From assembly GCA_963674475.2 (NCBI GenBank), contig CAXXFQ010000033.1, forward strand, positions 1-64,000: DNA of 64,000 nucleotides. The letters run 5' to 3'. This DNA comes from CAXXFQ01 sp963674475 (lineage in GTDB: Bacteria; Planctomycetota; Planctomycetia; Pirellulales; Thermoguttaceae). Positions 25,543 to 33,993 of the stretch are shown here, piece after piece (position 1 is the first letter of the stretch; every line of letters begins with the position of its first letter). The notes beneath the pieces are model-generated. The model ran no database searches and was not told the DNA's origin. It saw only the letters and a program-made list of their open reading frames with translations. Position numbers and translations under genes: made by a program.

Positions 25543-26835
25543 ATGAGACGACGCGTTGTGGTCACCGGCATGGGTTGTGTAACGCCGATGGGAACCGACG
25601 TGGAAACCGTTTGGCAACGACTGCTTAAAGCGGAGTCCGGAATCGGGCGCATCACCCGGTTCGATGCCTCGAGCTTCCCGACTCAAATTGCCGGCGAGAT
25701 TCGCGATTGGGATCTTTCCGATGTCGGCGAAAATCCGGCGGACTGGGTACATGCCGGGTTGCATAGCCAGTTTGCCGTTGGCGCCGGGAAAAAGGCGATC
25801 GCCGATTCGGGCGTGCTCGATTCGTCGATCGATCCGGTCCGATTCGGTATTTATATCGGTAGCGGCGAAGGCCAACAGGACTTCATGCGTTTCACGAGCA
25901 TGATGGTCGCCGGTATGGAGCCCAGCGGCGGAAAAGAACTCGACCTGGCCGCCTTCACCAAAAAAGGACTTGAGGTTCTCCATCCGATCAAAGAGATCGA
26001 ACAGGAACCGAATATGCCGGCCGCCCACTTGGCCGGAATCTTCGGCGCCGAAGGGCCTAACGTCAACTGTCTGACCGCGTGTGCCGCCAGTAGCCAAGCG
26101 ATCGGCGAAGCGGTCGAAATCATTCGACGTGGCGAGGCCGATGTCATGCTTTCCGGCGGGACTCACACGATGATCCACCCGTTCGGCGTGACCGGATTCA
26201 ATCTGCTGACCGCGCTTTCCACCCGTAACGACGAACCGACCCGCGCGTCCCGACCGTTCGATCGCGAACGAGACGGCTTCGTCCTCGGCGAAGGGTCGGC
26301 CATGCTCGTGCTCGAAGAACTCGAACGGGCCAAAGCGCGGGGCGCGAAGATCTACGGCGAGGTGATCGGCTACGGTTCGACCGCCGACGCCTTCCGGATC
26401 ACCGATACCCACCCTGAAGGACGTGGGGCGATCGGCTGCATGTCGTTGGCCATCCAAGACGCCCGGGTTGGGTTGGAAGATATCAACTACATCAACGCCC
26501 ACGGCACGAGCACCTCGGTCAACGACCGGGTCGAGTCGCTGGCCGTTCGCAAGGTCTTCGGCGACCTGGCCGATAAGACCCCCGTCTCGAGCACCAAGAG
26601 CATGTTGGGACACTTGATCGCGGCGGCCGGTGCGATCGAGTCGATCATCTGTCTCATGGCGATCCGCGATAATGTCCTGCCGCCGACGATCAACTACGAG
26701 AACCCCGATCCCGACTGCGATCTGGACTACGTCCCCAATCAGGCACGCGAAGCCAAGTGCGACACCGCGTTGACCAATAGCTTCGGCTTCGGCGGCCAAA
26801 ACATCTCCCTCGTGTTACAACGCTTTAACGGCTAG
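25543..26835 (+). CDS. fabF: Beta-ketoacyl-ACP synthase II-like (KAS)
   Basis: This condensing enzyme extends acyl chains by two carbons from malonyl-ACP. The Cys-His-His triad is present: C180 in LTACAASS, H320 in NAHGTSTSVND and H357 in KSMLGHLIAAAGA, with K352. N-terminal VVVTGMGCVTPMG and C-terminal TNSFGFGGQN also fit. ATG 25543 follows AAGGAAAGACGG. An in-frame TTG at 25525 is less likely. The length is 430 residues. It is the last gene of the cluster. A hairpin near 26924-26954 may end the transcript. Confidence 0.93.
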   Translation: MRRRVVVTGMGCVTPMGTDVETVWQRLLKAESGIGRITRFDASSFPTQIAGEIRDWDLSDVGENPADWVHAGLHSQFAVGAGKKAIADSGVLDSSIDPVRFGIYIGSGEGQQDFMRFTSMMVAGMEPSGGKELDLAAFTKKGLEVLHPIKEIEQEPNMPAAHLAGIFGAEGPNVNCLTACAASSQAIGEAVEIIRRGEADVMLSGGTHTMIHPFGVTGFNLLTALSTRNDEPTRASRPFDRERDGFVLGEGSAMLVLEELERAKARGAKIYGEVIGYGSTADAFRITDTHPEGRGAIGCMSLAIQDARVGLEDINYINAHGTSTSVNDRVESLAVRKVFGDLADKTPVSSTKSMLGHLIAAAGAIESIICLMAIRDNVLPPTINYENPDPDCDLDYVPNQAREAKCDTALTNSFGFGGQNISLVLQRFNG

Positions 26836-27111
26836 GCGGGCAGGGCCCGCGGCCGGACCGGTGCTTTCGCATCCAGGATTAAACCCGTTCCCGGCGTATC
26901 GCTGGTATCTTACCAAGCGTAGGGCCCTTTCCCTGAAGACACGGTGGAAAGGGCTTTGCCCGGTCCGTTGTTTTTGAATCGGCGCTGCTACCTGGAACCT
27001 GGAATCGGCTTTCCGGCGGTTTCTGTTGCGCGGACGACAATATCTGTTGCTACTCTTGAAAACGTTGCTTTCAACCTTCTTTCTCGGGATTTAAGGCGTT
27101 TCCCGTTCTGC
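26836..27111. other. Gap between the ketosynthase and GH2 genes
   Basis: A 9-bp stem (GCCCTTTCC 26924-26932 with GGAAAGGGC 26946-26954) followed by TTTGCC may terminate the fatty-acyl cluster; the T run is only three bases. Nothing else is evident before the GH2 promoter. Confidence 0.4.
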
Positions 27112-27140
27112 TTGACCGGTGCCGTCGGGGTTGTTACAAT
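27112..27140 (+). promoter_or_regulatory. Promoter of the GH2 gene
   Basis: TTGACC (27112-27117) and TACAAT (27135-27140) are exactly 17 bp apart, each one base from consensus. Transcription would start near 27147, about 135 bases before the GH2 start. Confidence 0.6.
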
Positions 27141-27153
27141 CTGACAGTACTGG

Positions 27154-27182
27154 ATATATTCAACGTAAATTCAATATATTCA
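27154..27182 (+). promoter_or_regulatory. Direct repeats just after the GH2 promoter, possible operator
   Basis: ATATATTCA occurs at 27154-27162 and again at 27174-27182. The spacing is 20 bp, about two helical turns, on the same strand. The position right after the expected start site suits a repressor. No cognate regulator lies next to the gene. Confidence 0.4.
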
Positions 27183-27282
27183 GCCGTTTCCGGCGCACGA
27201 TTTTTGGCCTTTCGGCGAGAAATCCCCTGCCTTTTGCTTTCCCGCCCCCCTCTAGCCTTTGATACCACGAGAGATGCTTCCG

Positions 27283-30204
27283 ATGAGAACCTCCGTCGCC
27301 CTTTTGGTCTTGGTCCTCCTTTCTGGGATGATTCCCGGTTCGTTTGCCGCGGAGCCGACGAAGCCGACGGCGACCGAAATCCTTTCGCTTGACGGGGACG
27401 GTTGGCGTTTGGCGACTGATCCATCGAACGTGGGTCGGACGGAGAAATGGTTCGAGGGCGTCCGTCCCGAGGCGAAACCGACGCGTGTCCCCTGGATTAT
27501 CGAGGACGCCTTTCCCGGGTACGACGGGGTCGTCTGGTACTGGAAAAAATTCCGTGCCCCGGCCAACCCGAACGAAAATGGGCCGTCGCTTTTGAAGCTT
27601 TGGGCGGTCGATTTCAAGGCCGACGTCTGGCTCAACGGCCAGTATCTGGGCGGTCACGAGGGGGGCGAAACCCCTTTCACCCTCGACGCGACCAGTGCGG
27701 CCCGACCGGGAGAAGAGAATCTCTTGGCCGTTCGGGTCCTCAATCCGGGCGAAAAACCGATCGACGATATCACCCTTTTGATGACGCCGCACCACTGCAA
27801 GGTGACGAAATTCTTCGCCGGGCGGACATTCAATCATGGCGGGATCGTCGATTCGGTCGAGTGGATTGCCGCCCCCTCGGCACGGATCGTGGATCTGTGG
27901 GTGCGACCGGACGTCTCGACCGGCGTCGTGTCGATCGAAGCAATTTTGGAAAACCATCTCGACCAGTCGCAGCGCGGCGTTCTGGAATGCGTCATCAGCC
28001 CGAGTGCGGGAGGACATGCAGTCGATCAGATTCGCCTGCCGGTCGAATTGAAGCCGGGCGAGAACCGGGTCGAAACAACGCTGACGATCAAAAATCCGCG
28101 GCTCTGGGACACCGACGATCCGTTTCTCTATCGCGTTGACACGCGGCTCGGCTCGGGCAAAGGGGAAGCCGCGCTGGATTGCTTTTCGGTCAAGACCGGG
28201 TTCCGTGAATTCGTTTTCAAAGACGGGTTTTTCCGACTCAACGGCAAGCGGATTTTTTTGAAATGCTCGCACAGTACCAACCAATTTCCCATCGGTCTGC
28301 GTCTGCCGCATGAAAAAGAGTTGGCCCGGCGCGATTTGATTAATTGCAAGACGATGGGGTTCAACGCAATTCGATTTATCGCGGGGATGCCGTACCGATA
28401 CCAGCTTGAATTGGCCGACGAACTGGGCCTGATGGTTTACGAAGAGGCCTATTCGGCCTGGGACACGATGGCCGATTCGCCCCAGTTGGAAAAATGGTGG
28501 AACGACTCGACCCGCGAAATGATCCTCCGCGACCGGAACCATCCGTCTGTCGTGATCTGGGGCCTTTTGAACGAGTGTCCTGCCGGGCGGCTTGCCAACC
28601 ACGCGGCCCAATCGATCGAGTGGATTCGCGAGATTGATGATACCCGGATGCTTTTTTACAACAGCGGACGGTGGGATATGTGGGATATGGGTAGCAACAA
28701 AAAGGTGGCTCGCTCATTCGGCACGCTGTGCAACCCGGGCGAGCGGACGTGGGACGATTCGTTGGACGATCATCATCCGTATCTTCGCGTACCGCACACG
28801 GCCGACGTGGTCGATCGCTATCGAACGGTAGGAAGTGAACCGTGGGAATTCAACTTTTCCTGGAGCGATGGCCAAAAACCATACTTCCTCTCCGAATGCG
28901 GAATCGGAAGCGCGGTCAACTGGCCGCGGGTCCTTCGGCTGTTCGACCAAAATGGCTATCCACACGTCGACGACCGGGCGTTTTATCAGAGCCAATATGA
29001 CAAGTTTCTGGCCGATTACCGGGCCTGGAACATGGAGGCCGTTTTCGGCAGGCCGGAGCAGTTTTTCATTGATAGCATCAGGCGAATGGCGGGCCAACGG
29101 ACGATGGAGATCGACGCGATTCGTTCGAACCCGTGGATCATCGGATACAGTCTGACCGGCACGGTCGACCAGGTGCTTGCCGGGGAAGGGCTCACGACGA
29201 CGTTCCGCGAGTTGAAGCCGGGAACGGTCGACGCGATTGCCGAAAGTTTTGCAAAGTTGCGGTGGTGCACGTTCGTTGAGCCGTTGAACTTGTATGCCGG
29301 TGACGAGGCGACGGTCGAGGCGGTTTTGGCCAATGAAGACGTTTTGAAACCGGGCGATTACCCGGCGCGGGTCTGGATCTTTGGGCCTGAGAATCAGAAG
29401 GTTTTCGAACAACCGATCACCGTCACCGTGCCGGAAGGGGAGCCGTCGTTTGTCTTGCCGGTGTTTAAAAAATGCTTGCCGATCGACGGGCCGACCGGGA
29501 AGTACCGGCTGGTCGTCGCTTTAGAAGAGGGAGCGGCCGCGGCCGGTGGGGAGACCGAGTTTTACGTCTTCGATCGGGCCGAGATGCCGAAGGTCGAAAC
29601 GAAGGTGGTCCTTTGGGGTGAAGACACGAAACTCGAAGCGTGGTTGGCCGCCGAAAAGATCCCGTTTGAAAAATTCGACCCGTCCATGCCGATTGACGCA
29701 AAACGGCTCATCCTGGCAACAGGAAAAGCGCCGTCTTCGGACCCTGAGGCGGCGATGGCCGACTTGGTGCGTCGGGTCGAAAGCGGGTCGAACGTGGTGT
29801 TTCTCGACTCGGCCGTGTTCCGCAAAGGGGACGACCCGACCGGGCTTTTGCCTTTGGAAGAGCGGGGAACGATCAAGAATTTGGAACAGTGGCTTTATCA
29901 CGTCGACCAGTGGGCCGCGCGGCATCCGGTTTTCGACGGGCTTCAAGCGGGCGGCCTGATGGACTACGCTTACTATCGGGAGATCATTTCGCACCCCGCT
30001 TTTTTCGACGTCCAGACGCCCGACGAGGTAATCGCCGCGGCGAACAACGGGTCGCGAAACTATGCAAGCGGCATCATGACGGGCGTTTACCGTCGGGGCC
30101 AAGGTCGGTTTTTGATCAACACTCTTTTGGTTCGCGAGAATCTGGGTACGACGCCCCAGGCCGAGCGTCTGTTGCGAAACATGCTCAATTACTTGGCGCC
30201 GTGA
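27283..30204 (+). CDS. Secreted glycoside hydrolase family 2 protein
   Basis: A signal peptide (TSVALLVLVLLSGMIPGSFAA) leads a three-domain GH2 core: sugar-binding beta domain (VWYWKKFRAP, VDFKADVWLNGQYLGGHEGG), immunoglobulin-like domain, and TIM barrel. The acid/base is E431 in WGLLNEC, after RNHPSVVIW. The nucleophile is E538 in FLSECGIG. The C-terminal 350 residues hold extra beta domains. It could be a beta-galactosidase, beta-glucuronidase or beta-mannosidase type enzyme; the substrate cannot be fixed. ATG 27283 was chosen at the signal peptide. ATG 27274 is three codons upstream. The length is 973 residues. GH28 and nucleoside hydrolase genes follow. Confidence 0.9.
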   Translation: MRTSVALLVLVLLSGMIPGSFAAEPTKPTATEILSLDGDGWRLATDPSNVGRTEKWFEGVRPEAKPTRVPWIIEDAFPGYDGVVWYWKKFRAPANPNENGPSLLKLWAVDFKADVWLNGQYLGGHEGGETPFTLDATSAARPGEENLLAVRVLNPGEKPIDDITLLMTPHHCKVTKFFAGRTFNHGGIVDSVEWIAAPSARIVDLWVRPDVSTGVVSIEAILENHLDQSQRGVLECVISPSAGGHAVDQIRLPVELKPGENRVETTLTIKNPRLWDTDDPFLYRVDTRLGSGKGEAALDCFSVKTGFREFVFKDGFFRLNGKRIFLKCSHSTNQFPIGLRLPHEKELARRDLINCKTMGFNAIRFIAGMPYRYQLELADELGLMVYEEAYSAWDTMADSPQLEKWWNDSTREMILRDRNHPSVVIWGLLNECPAGRLANHAAQSIEWIREIDDTRMLFYNSGRWDMWDMGSNKKVARSFGTLCNPGERTWDDSLDDHHPYLRVPHTADVVDRYRTVGSEPWEFNFSWSDGQKPYFLSECGIGSAVNWPRVLRLFDQNGYPHVDDRAFYQSQYDKFLADYRAWNMEAVFGRPEQFFIDSIRRMAGQRTMEIDAIRSNPWIIGYSLTGTVDQVLAGEGLTTTFRELKPGTVDAIAESFAKLRWCTFVEPLNLYAGDEATVEAVLANEDVLKPGDYPARVWIFGPENQKVFEQPITVTVPEGEPSFVLPVFKKCLPIDGPTGKYRLVVALEEGAAAAGGETEFYVFDRAEMPKVETKVVLWGEDTKLEAWLAAEKIPFEKFDPSMPIDAKRLILATGKAPSSDPEAAMADLVRRVESGSNVVFLDSAVFRKGDDPTGLLPLEERGTIKNLEQWLYHVDQWAARHPVFDGLQAGGLMDYAYYREIISHPAFFDVQTPDEVIAAANNGSRNYASGIMTGVYRRGQGRFLINTLLVRENLGTTPQAERLLRNMLNYLAP

Positions 30205-30349
30205 TTGGTTACTTTACGTTGTGAAGAGAAGTGAAATTGACGGCCGTTTGCTTTCATCGACTGATTGACATCAAACGACCGGACGGGGACAATTGGTAAA
30301 AGTTGTTCTTCCTGCCATTGTCTCCCACCCTTTTTAGAAGAGCCTGCCG

Positions 30350-32047
30350 ATGTCATCAGTCTGTTCTCGTTTCTCTCGTTTTGGTCGAATCAGGTCGTTC
30401 CTTCTTGGATTGGCGGTAATTGTCATGGTGGCGATGCCCAGTCTTTCGGCCGAGAAAAAGGCCGATTTGCCTGCGGCTGGGCAACCTGGTTTTCTCGTGA
30501 CCGACTACGGTGCCAATGGACAGGATTCCGAGAAAGACACCGTAGCGTTTCAGAAGACGATCGACGCGTGTACGGCGGCCGGGGGCGGAGTGGTTTTGGT
30601 TCCGCCAGGCCGTTACGAGTTGGGGCGGATCCACTTGAAGGACAACGTGACGCTTTATCTGTGCGAAGGGTCCGTGTTGCGGGCCTCGACCGAGAAGGCC
30701 GACTATCCGGCGCTGGACGGCTCGCCGAAATCCCATTACAACAAGATCCATGGCGAAAACGCGATCACTTGTCGTTACGCGGTGATTTACGCGTATGAGG
30801 CCGAAAATATCGCGATCACCGGGCGCGGGAAAATTGACGGTCGCGACCGGGAATTCTGGACGGTCAAGAATACGGGCGATTATTCGAAATACCGGACGGT
30901 CGGACCGTGGCACTATTTCACGCCGCACAAGTTCCGCCCGATACTTGTGATCTTCGAGGAGTGCAAAAATACGTTCGTCCGGGATGTAACCCTCGTAAAC
31001 GCTTCCTGCTACAGCGGGTGGTTTGCCGGTTGCCGGTACATGAAATTTGAAGGGGTCACGATTTTCAATAATCCGGACGGCCCGAATACCGACGGGTTTC
31101 ACTTCAGCTCGTCCGAAAACGTTCACCTGACCGATTGCGACTTTGTCTGTGGCGACGATTGCATCGCGGTCGACCCGAACCATGACGGGCCGTCGCGAAA
31201 TTTCACGATCACCGGCTGCACGTTCGATACGTCGGTCAATGTCTTCCGAATCTACACCGGCCTCGATCCGAATCTTCCCAAGGATCAGCCGCACGGGCAG
31301 GTCAGCGATATCACGGCGACCGGCTGTTCGGTCAAAGACGCCTCGGGCGTTTTCAACGTCACGGCCGATCAGGGGGATATCCGACGCCTGTCCTTTTCCA
31401 ATTTTACGATCAACATGGAGTACCGCGGCAGCGCGTTCTTCTTCATGACGACCGGCGGCGGGACCGTGCGTGATATCGTGCTTGACAACATGGCAATTCG
31501 CACCGACGGGATCGGAACGATCGCCGGGGAGAACGGCCAGATCAGCAACATCACGCTGAGCAATCTGCGTTACGAGGTGGTTCCGCGAACCAAAGTTTAT
31601 GGCAACGAGTTGCCCGACCCGATCCCCGGCTACTCGATCGCCCATTTCGCGCCGTACTATCTGTTGGCCCGCCATGTGACCAATCTAAAAATGGTCGACC
31701 TTCAGATCGACTGGGGTGAAGCTGATCTGGCCGATCTCGACAAGGTTGGGGGACGGGCGGATTGGAGTGCGATCCGGTGCCTCGACGTCCGGGGGCTCGA
31801 CCTTCGCGGGATCGTTTGTTCCCCCTTCGGGAACGAATCGCCTGCGATCGAATTCAAAGACGTTCGTGATGCGCTGGTCTCCGGTTGCCGTGCTAAAGAC
31901 GGCACGAGGCTGTTCCTGCAGGTTTCCGGCGCGTCAGAGAATATCGGTCTGTTCGGCAACGACCTGATCCGAGCGGCCCAGGCGTATCGGACGATCGATC
32001 CACTCCCGGCGTCGACGGTCACCGCGTCGAACAATCTTGCCAAGTAA
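30350..32047 (+). CDS. Secreted glycoside hydrolase family 28-like (polygalacturonase fold)
   Basis: A signal peptide (FLLGLAVIVMVAMPSLSAE) is followed by the family opening VTDYGANGQDSEKDTVAFQKTI and a right-handed beta-helix. The GH28 acidic motifs are present: NTDGFH with D248 and GDDCIAV with D269 and D270. The usual GHG histidine block is not visible, and the RIK motif reads RIY in VFRIYTG. It is therefore a divergent member, perhaps acting on a different uronide or rhamnose link, or with changed catalysis. The start ATG 30350 follows AGAAGAG. The length is 565 residues. It is 145 bases after the GH2 gene. Confidence 0.83.
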   Translation: MSSVCSRFSRFGRIRSFLLGLAVIVMVAMPSLSAEKKADLPAAGQPGFLVTDYGANGQDSEKDTVAFQKTIDACTAAGGGVVLVPPGRYELGRIHLKDNVTLYLCEGSVLRASTEKADYPALDGSPKSHYNKIHGENAITCRYAVIYAYEAENIAITGRGKIDGRDREFWTVKNTGDYSKYRTVGPWHYFTPHKFRPILVIFEECKNTFVRDVTLVNASCYSGWFAGCRYMKFEGVTIFNNPDGPNTDGFHFSSSENVHLTDCDFVCGDDCIAVDPNHDGPSRNFTITGCTFDTSVNVFRIYTGLDPNLPKDQPHGQVSDITATGCSVKDASGVFNVTADQGDIRRLSFSNFTINMEYRGSAFFFMTTGGGTVRDIVLDNMAIRTDGIGTIAGENGQISNITLSNLRYEVVPRTKVYGNELPDPIPGYSIAHFAPYYLLARHVTNLKMVDLQIDWGEADLADLDKVGGRADWSAIRCLDVRGLDLRGIVCSPFGNESPAIEFKDVRDALVSGCRAKDGTRLFLQVSGASENIGLFGNDLIRAAQAYRTIDPLPASTVTASNNLAK

Positions 32048-32809
32048 TCAATCGTTCACGAGAGGCGATGGCTGAGCGAGGATTGTCACGCGGCGCCGGC
32101 TGCCCGTTGAAAAAGTTCATCCGGGCCTTTTTTAACCTCGACTTTCGCGGCAACGAGTAGCCGCAAGTTTCGCATACACTAACGATTTTGCGAACCGCCA
32201 TCTATGAATGAAACCTCCTGTTTCACTTAGCAACCGGTTTTTCAACAGGCTGCTGGAATGGGGAGTTTTTTGCCCCCGTCTTCGCTGCCAAGAAAACGGT
32301 CGTAATGCTTGTGTGAAGTTTGTCGCTAACCCCCTTGGTTCGCGGGCGCTTAGGAAGATATTTTTCTAAAAAAATTTCGCAAAATTAAGGCATGATTGGG
32401 ACGTGACTTACGACGCGAGCCCGCGCGATTTTTTTGGATTTTCCCAAGAACGAGCTTTACATTCGTCTGAGGTCGGGTATAAAGAAATTAGAGGGTGTGA
32501 GGCGGTCGACGGCTCTGAAATCGATCGCAAAAACGGGTCCCTCAAAATCGTCTTTTCTTTACGCATTTTTTGGCTTGCTTTCATGAAGGAGGTAAAAGCT
32601 TTTTTGGTTTTCGGGAAGATTTTGTTCACCCTTTTTTCAAGAAAGAGATTTACCACTATTCATTCTTTTAACATCTTTCAAACGACGCGCCTTTTGCTTG
32701 AAAACGTGTAATTGTAACGTCGGCCCATAAAGCAGACACTTTTTGACGGGCCCGTATAGCGTGCCAAAGCACGTCTCACGTTTAGCGAACGGTGCGTCTT
32801 TTTGTTTTC
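32048..32809. other. Long gap after the GH28 gene
   Basis: This stretch holds a copy of the short CAGGCTGCT hairpin (AGCAACC at 32229-32235, GGCTGCT at 32248-32254) and a small CGTGC/GCACG hairpin at 32760-32773. A 102-codon frame at 32403-32711 has no ribosome-binding site or protein-like motif. No other feature is visible. Confidence 0.4.
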
Positions 32810-32838
32810 TTGATGTTTGTCATTGCTTGTGACATAAT
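32810..32838 (+). promoter_or_regulatory. Promoter of the nucleoside hydrolase gene
   Basis: TTGATG (32810-32815) and CATAAT (32833-32838) are 17 bp apart, and the gene starts about 90 bases downstream. Confidence 0.5.
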
Positions 32839-32928
32839 GGATTCTCGTTAACGGTCGGATTCGATTCACTCCCTTTATGCCGACCGACTTTTTTCCCGCC
32901 TTGAAAAAACAACGAGAGGAATCTTTCC

Positions 32929-33915
32929 ATGCGTCTATTGCCACGCCACCGATCGATCGGTTTTGGTTGTATCTTATTTTTCTTCATGGTCGGTTTGACG
33001 GTAGCGCCAGCGACGGCCGAACCGGTCAAAATTATTTTGGACACCGATATCGCGCCCGATGTGGACGATGTCGGGTCGGTCGCTCTGCTGCACGCGTTGG
33101 CCGATCGGGGCGAGGCGGAAATTGTCGCGATGGGCGTTTCGAGTAAAAATAAATTCGCGCCGGCTTGTCTTAGCGCGTTGAACCTTTATTTCGGACGACC
33201 TGAGATTCCGATCGGGGCGATCAAGGGTAACGGGCCCGAAGACGACTCGAAATATACCGAGGCGCTGGCGAAAAAATTTCCGACGCGAATCCGTTCGGCC
33301 GCCGACGCGCCGGGAGTGATCAACGTCTATCGTCGGGCGCTGGCCGACCAGCCGGACGGGAGTGTCGTGTTCGTCACGGTCGGCTATCTGACCAATGCGA
33401 GCAATCTACTCGCCTCGGGACCGGACGAGTCGAGCCCGTTGTCCGGAAAAGCGTTGGTCGCCAAGAAGGTCAAACAATGGGTCTGCATGGGGGCGAAGAT
33501 TCCCGAGGGACGCGAGTGGAATATTTACCGCGACCCGAAGGCCTCCCTTGCGGCGATCCATGACTGGCCGACGCCGATCGTTTTTAGCGGCTTCGAAATC
33601 GGCGTGAAGGTCATGACCGGCGCCGGACTGAAAGCGGTTCCGGAAACCAGCCCGGTTCGCTTTGCCTATGACAAGTACAATGACTTGAAGGACCGTAACA
33701 GCTGGGACCAGACGGCCGTCTATTATGCGGTTCGCGGAGCCGACGACCTTTGGGATGTCTCGAAGCCCGGGTACTGCGAGATCCGCCCCGACGGGTCAAA
33801 CGTCTGGCACGAGTCGTCGGAGAAAAATCAGACGTACCTGATCGAAAAAATGCCGCCGGAGCAGGTGGCCCGGCGGATCGAGGCGTTGATGTTGCAGCAG
33901 CCTCAGGAGAAGTAA
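32929..33915 (+). CDS. Secreted nucleoside hydrolase-like protein
   Basis: The calcium-binding aspartate cluster of inosine-uridine preferring nucleoside hydrolases is clear: LDTDIAPDVDDVGS, with D38, D40, D46 and D47. This family cleaves the N-glycosidic bond of ribonucleosides. Further family features are VAMGVSSKNKF, GKALVAKKVKQWVCMG and the late AVYYAVRG with a potential active-site region. A signal peptide (LFFFMVGLTVAPATA) indicates export, unlike cytoplasmic salvage enzymes. Exported relatives are common in planctomycetes. ATG 32929 follows GAGAGGAATC. The length is 328 residues. A bidirectional terminator follows. Confidence 0.87.
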   Translation: MRLLPRHRSIGFGCILFFFMVGLTVAPATAEPVKIILDTDIAPDVDDVGSVALLHALADRGEAEIVAMGVSSKNKFAPACLSALNLYFGRPEIPIGAIKGNGPEDDSKYTEALAKKFPTRIRSAADAPGVINVYRRALADQPDGSVVFVTVGYLTNASNLLASGPDESSPLSGKALVAKKVKQWVCMGAKIPEGREWNIYRDPKASLAAIHDWPTPIVFSGFEIGVKVMTGAGLKAVPETSPVRFAYDKYNDLKDRNSWDQTAVYYAVRGADDLWDVSKPGYCEIRPDGSNVWHESSEKNQTYLIEKMPPEQVARRIEALMLQQPQEK

Positions 33916-33927
33916 ATGCCAATAAAA

Positions 33928-33967
33928 AAACCGCGAGTGGTTTGGCACTCGCGGTTTGGTGGGTTTT
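33928..33967. terminator. Bidirectional terminator between nucleoside hydrolase and ftsH
   Basis: A perfect 12-bp stem (AAACCGCGAGTG 33928-33939 with CACTCGCGGTTT 33946-33957) has T runs on both sides: TTTTTTT after GGTGGG on the plus strand and a longer run directly after the stem on the minus strand. It serves both convergent genes. Confidence 0.9.
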
Positions 33968-33993
33968 TTTGATCGAGTCGTAAGAAAACTTTT

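Noticed and set aside
25438..26799. Minus-strand open frame of 453 codons
   Set aside because: It lies wholly opposite the ketosynthase gene, has no recognisable domain, and arises from the codon bias of the GC-rich plus-strand gene.
32403..32711. 102-codon plus-strand frame in the gap before the nucleoside hydrolase
   Set aside because: No ribosome-binding site, no domain and AT-rich non-coding character.
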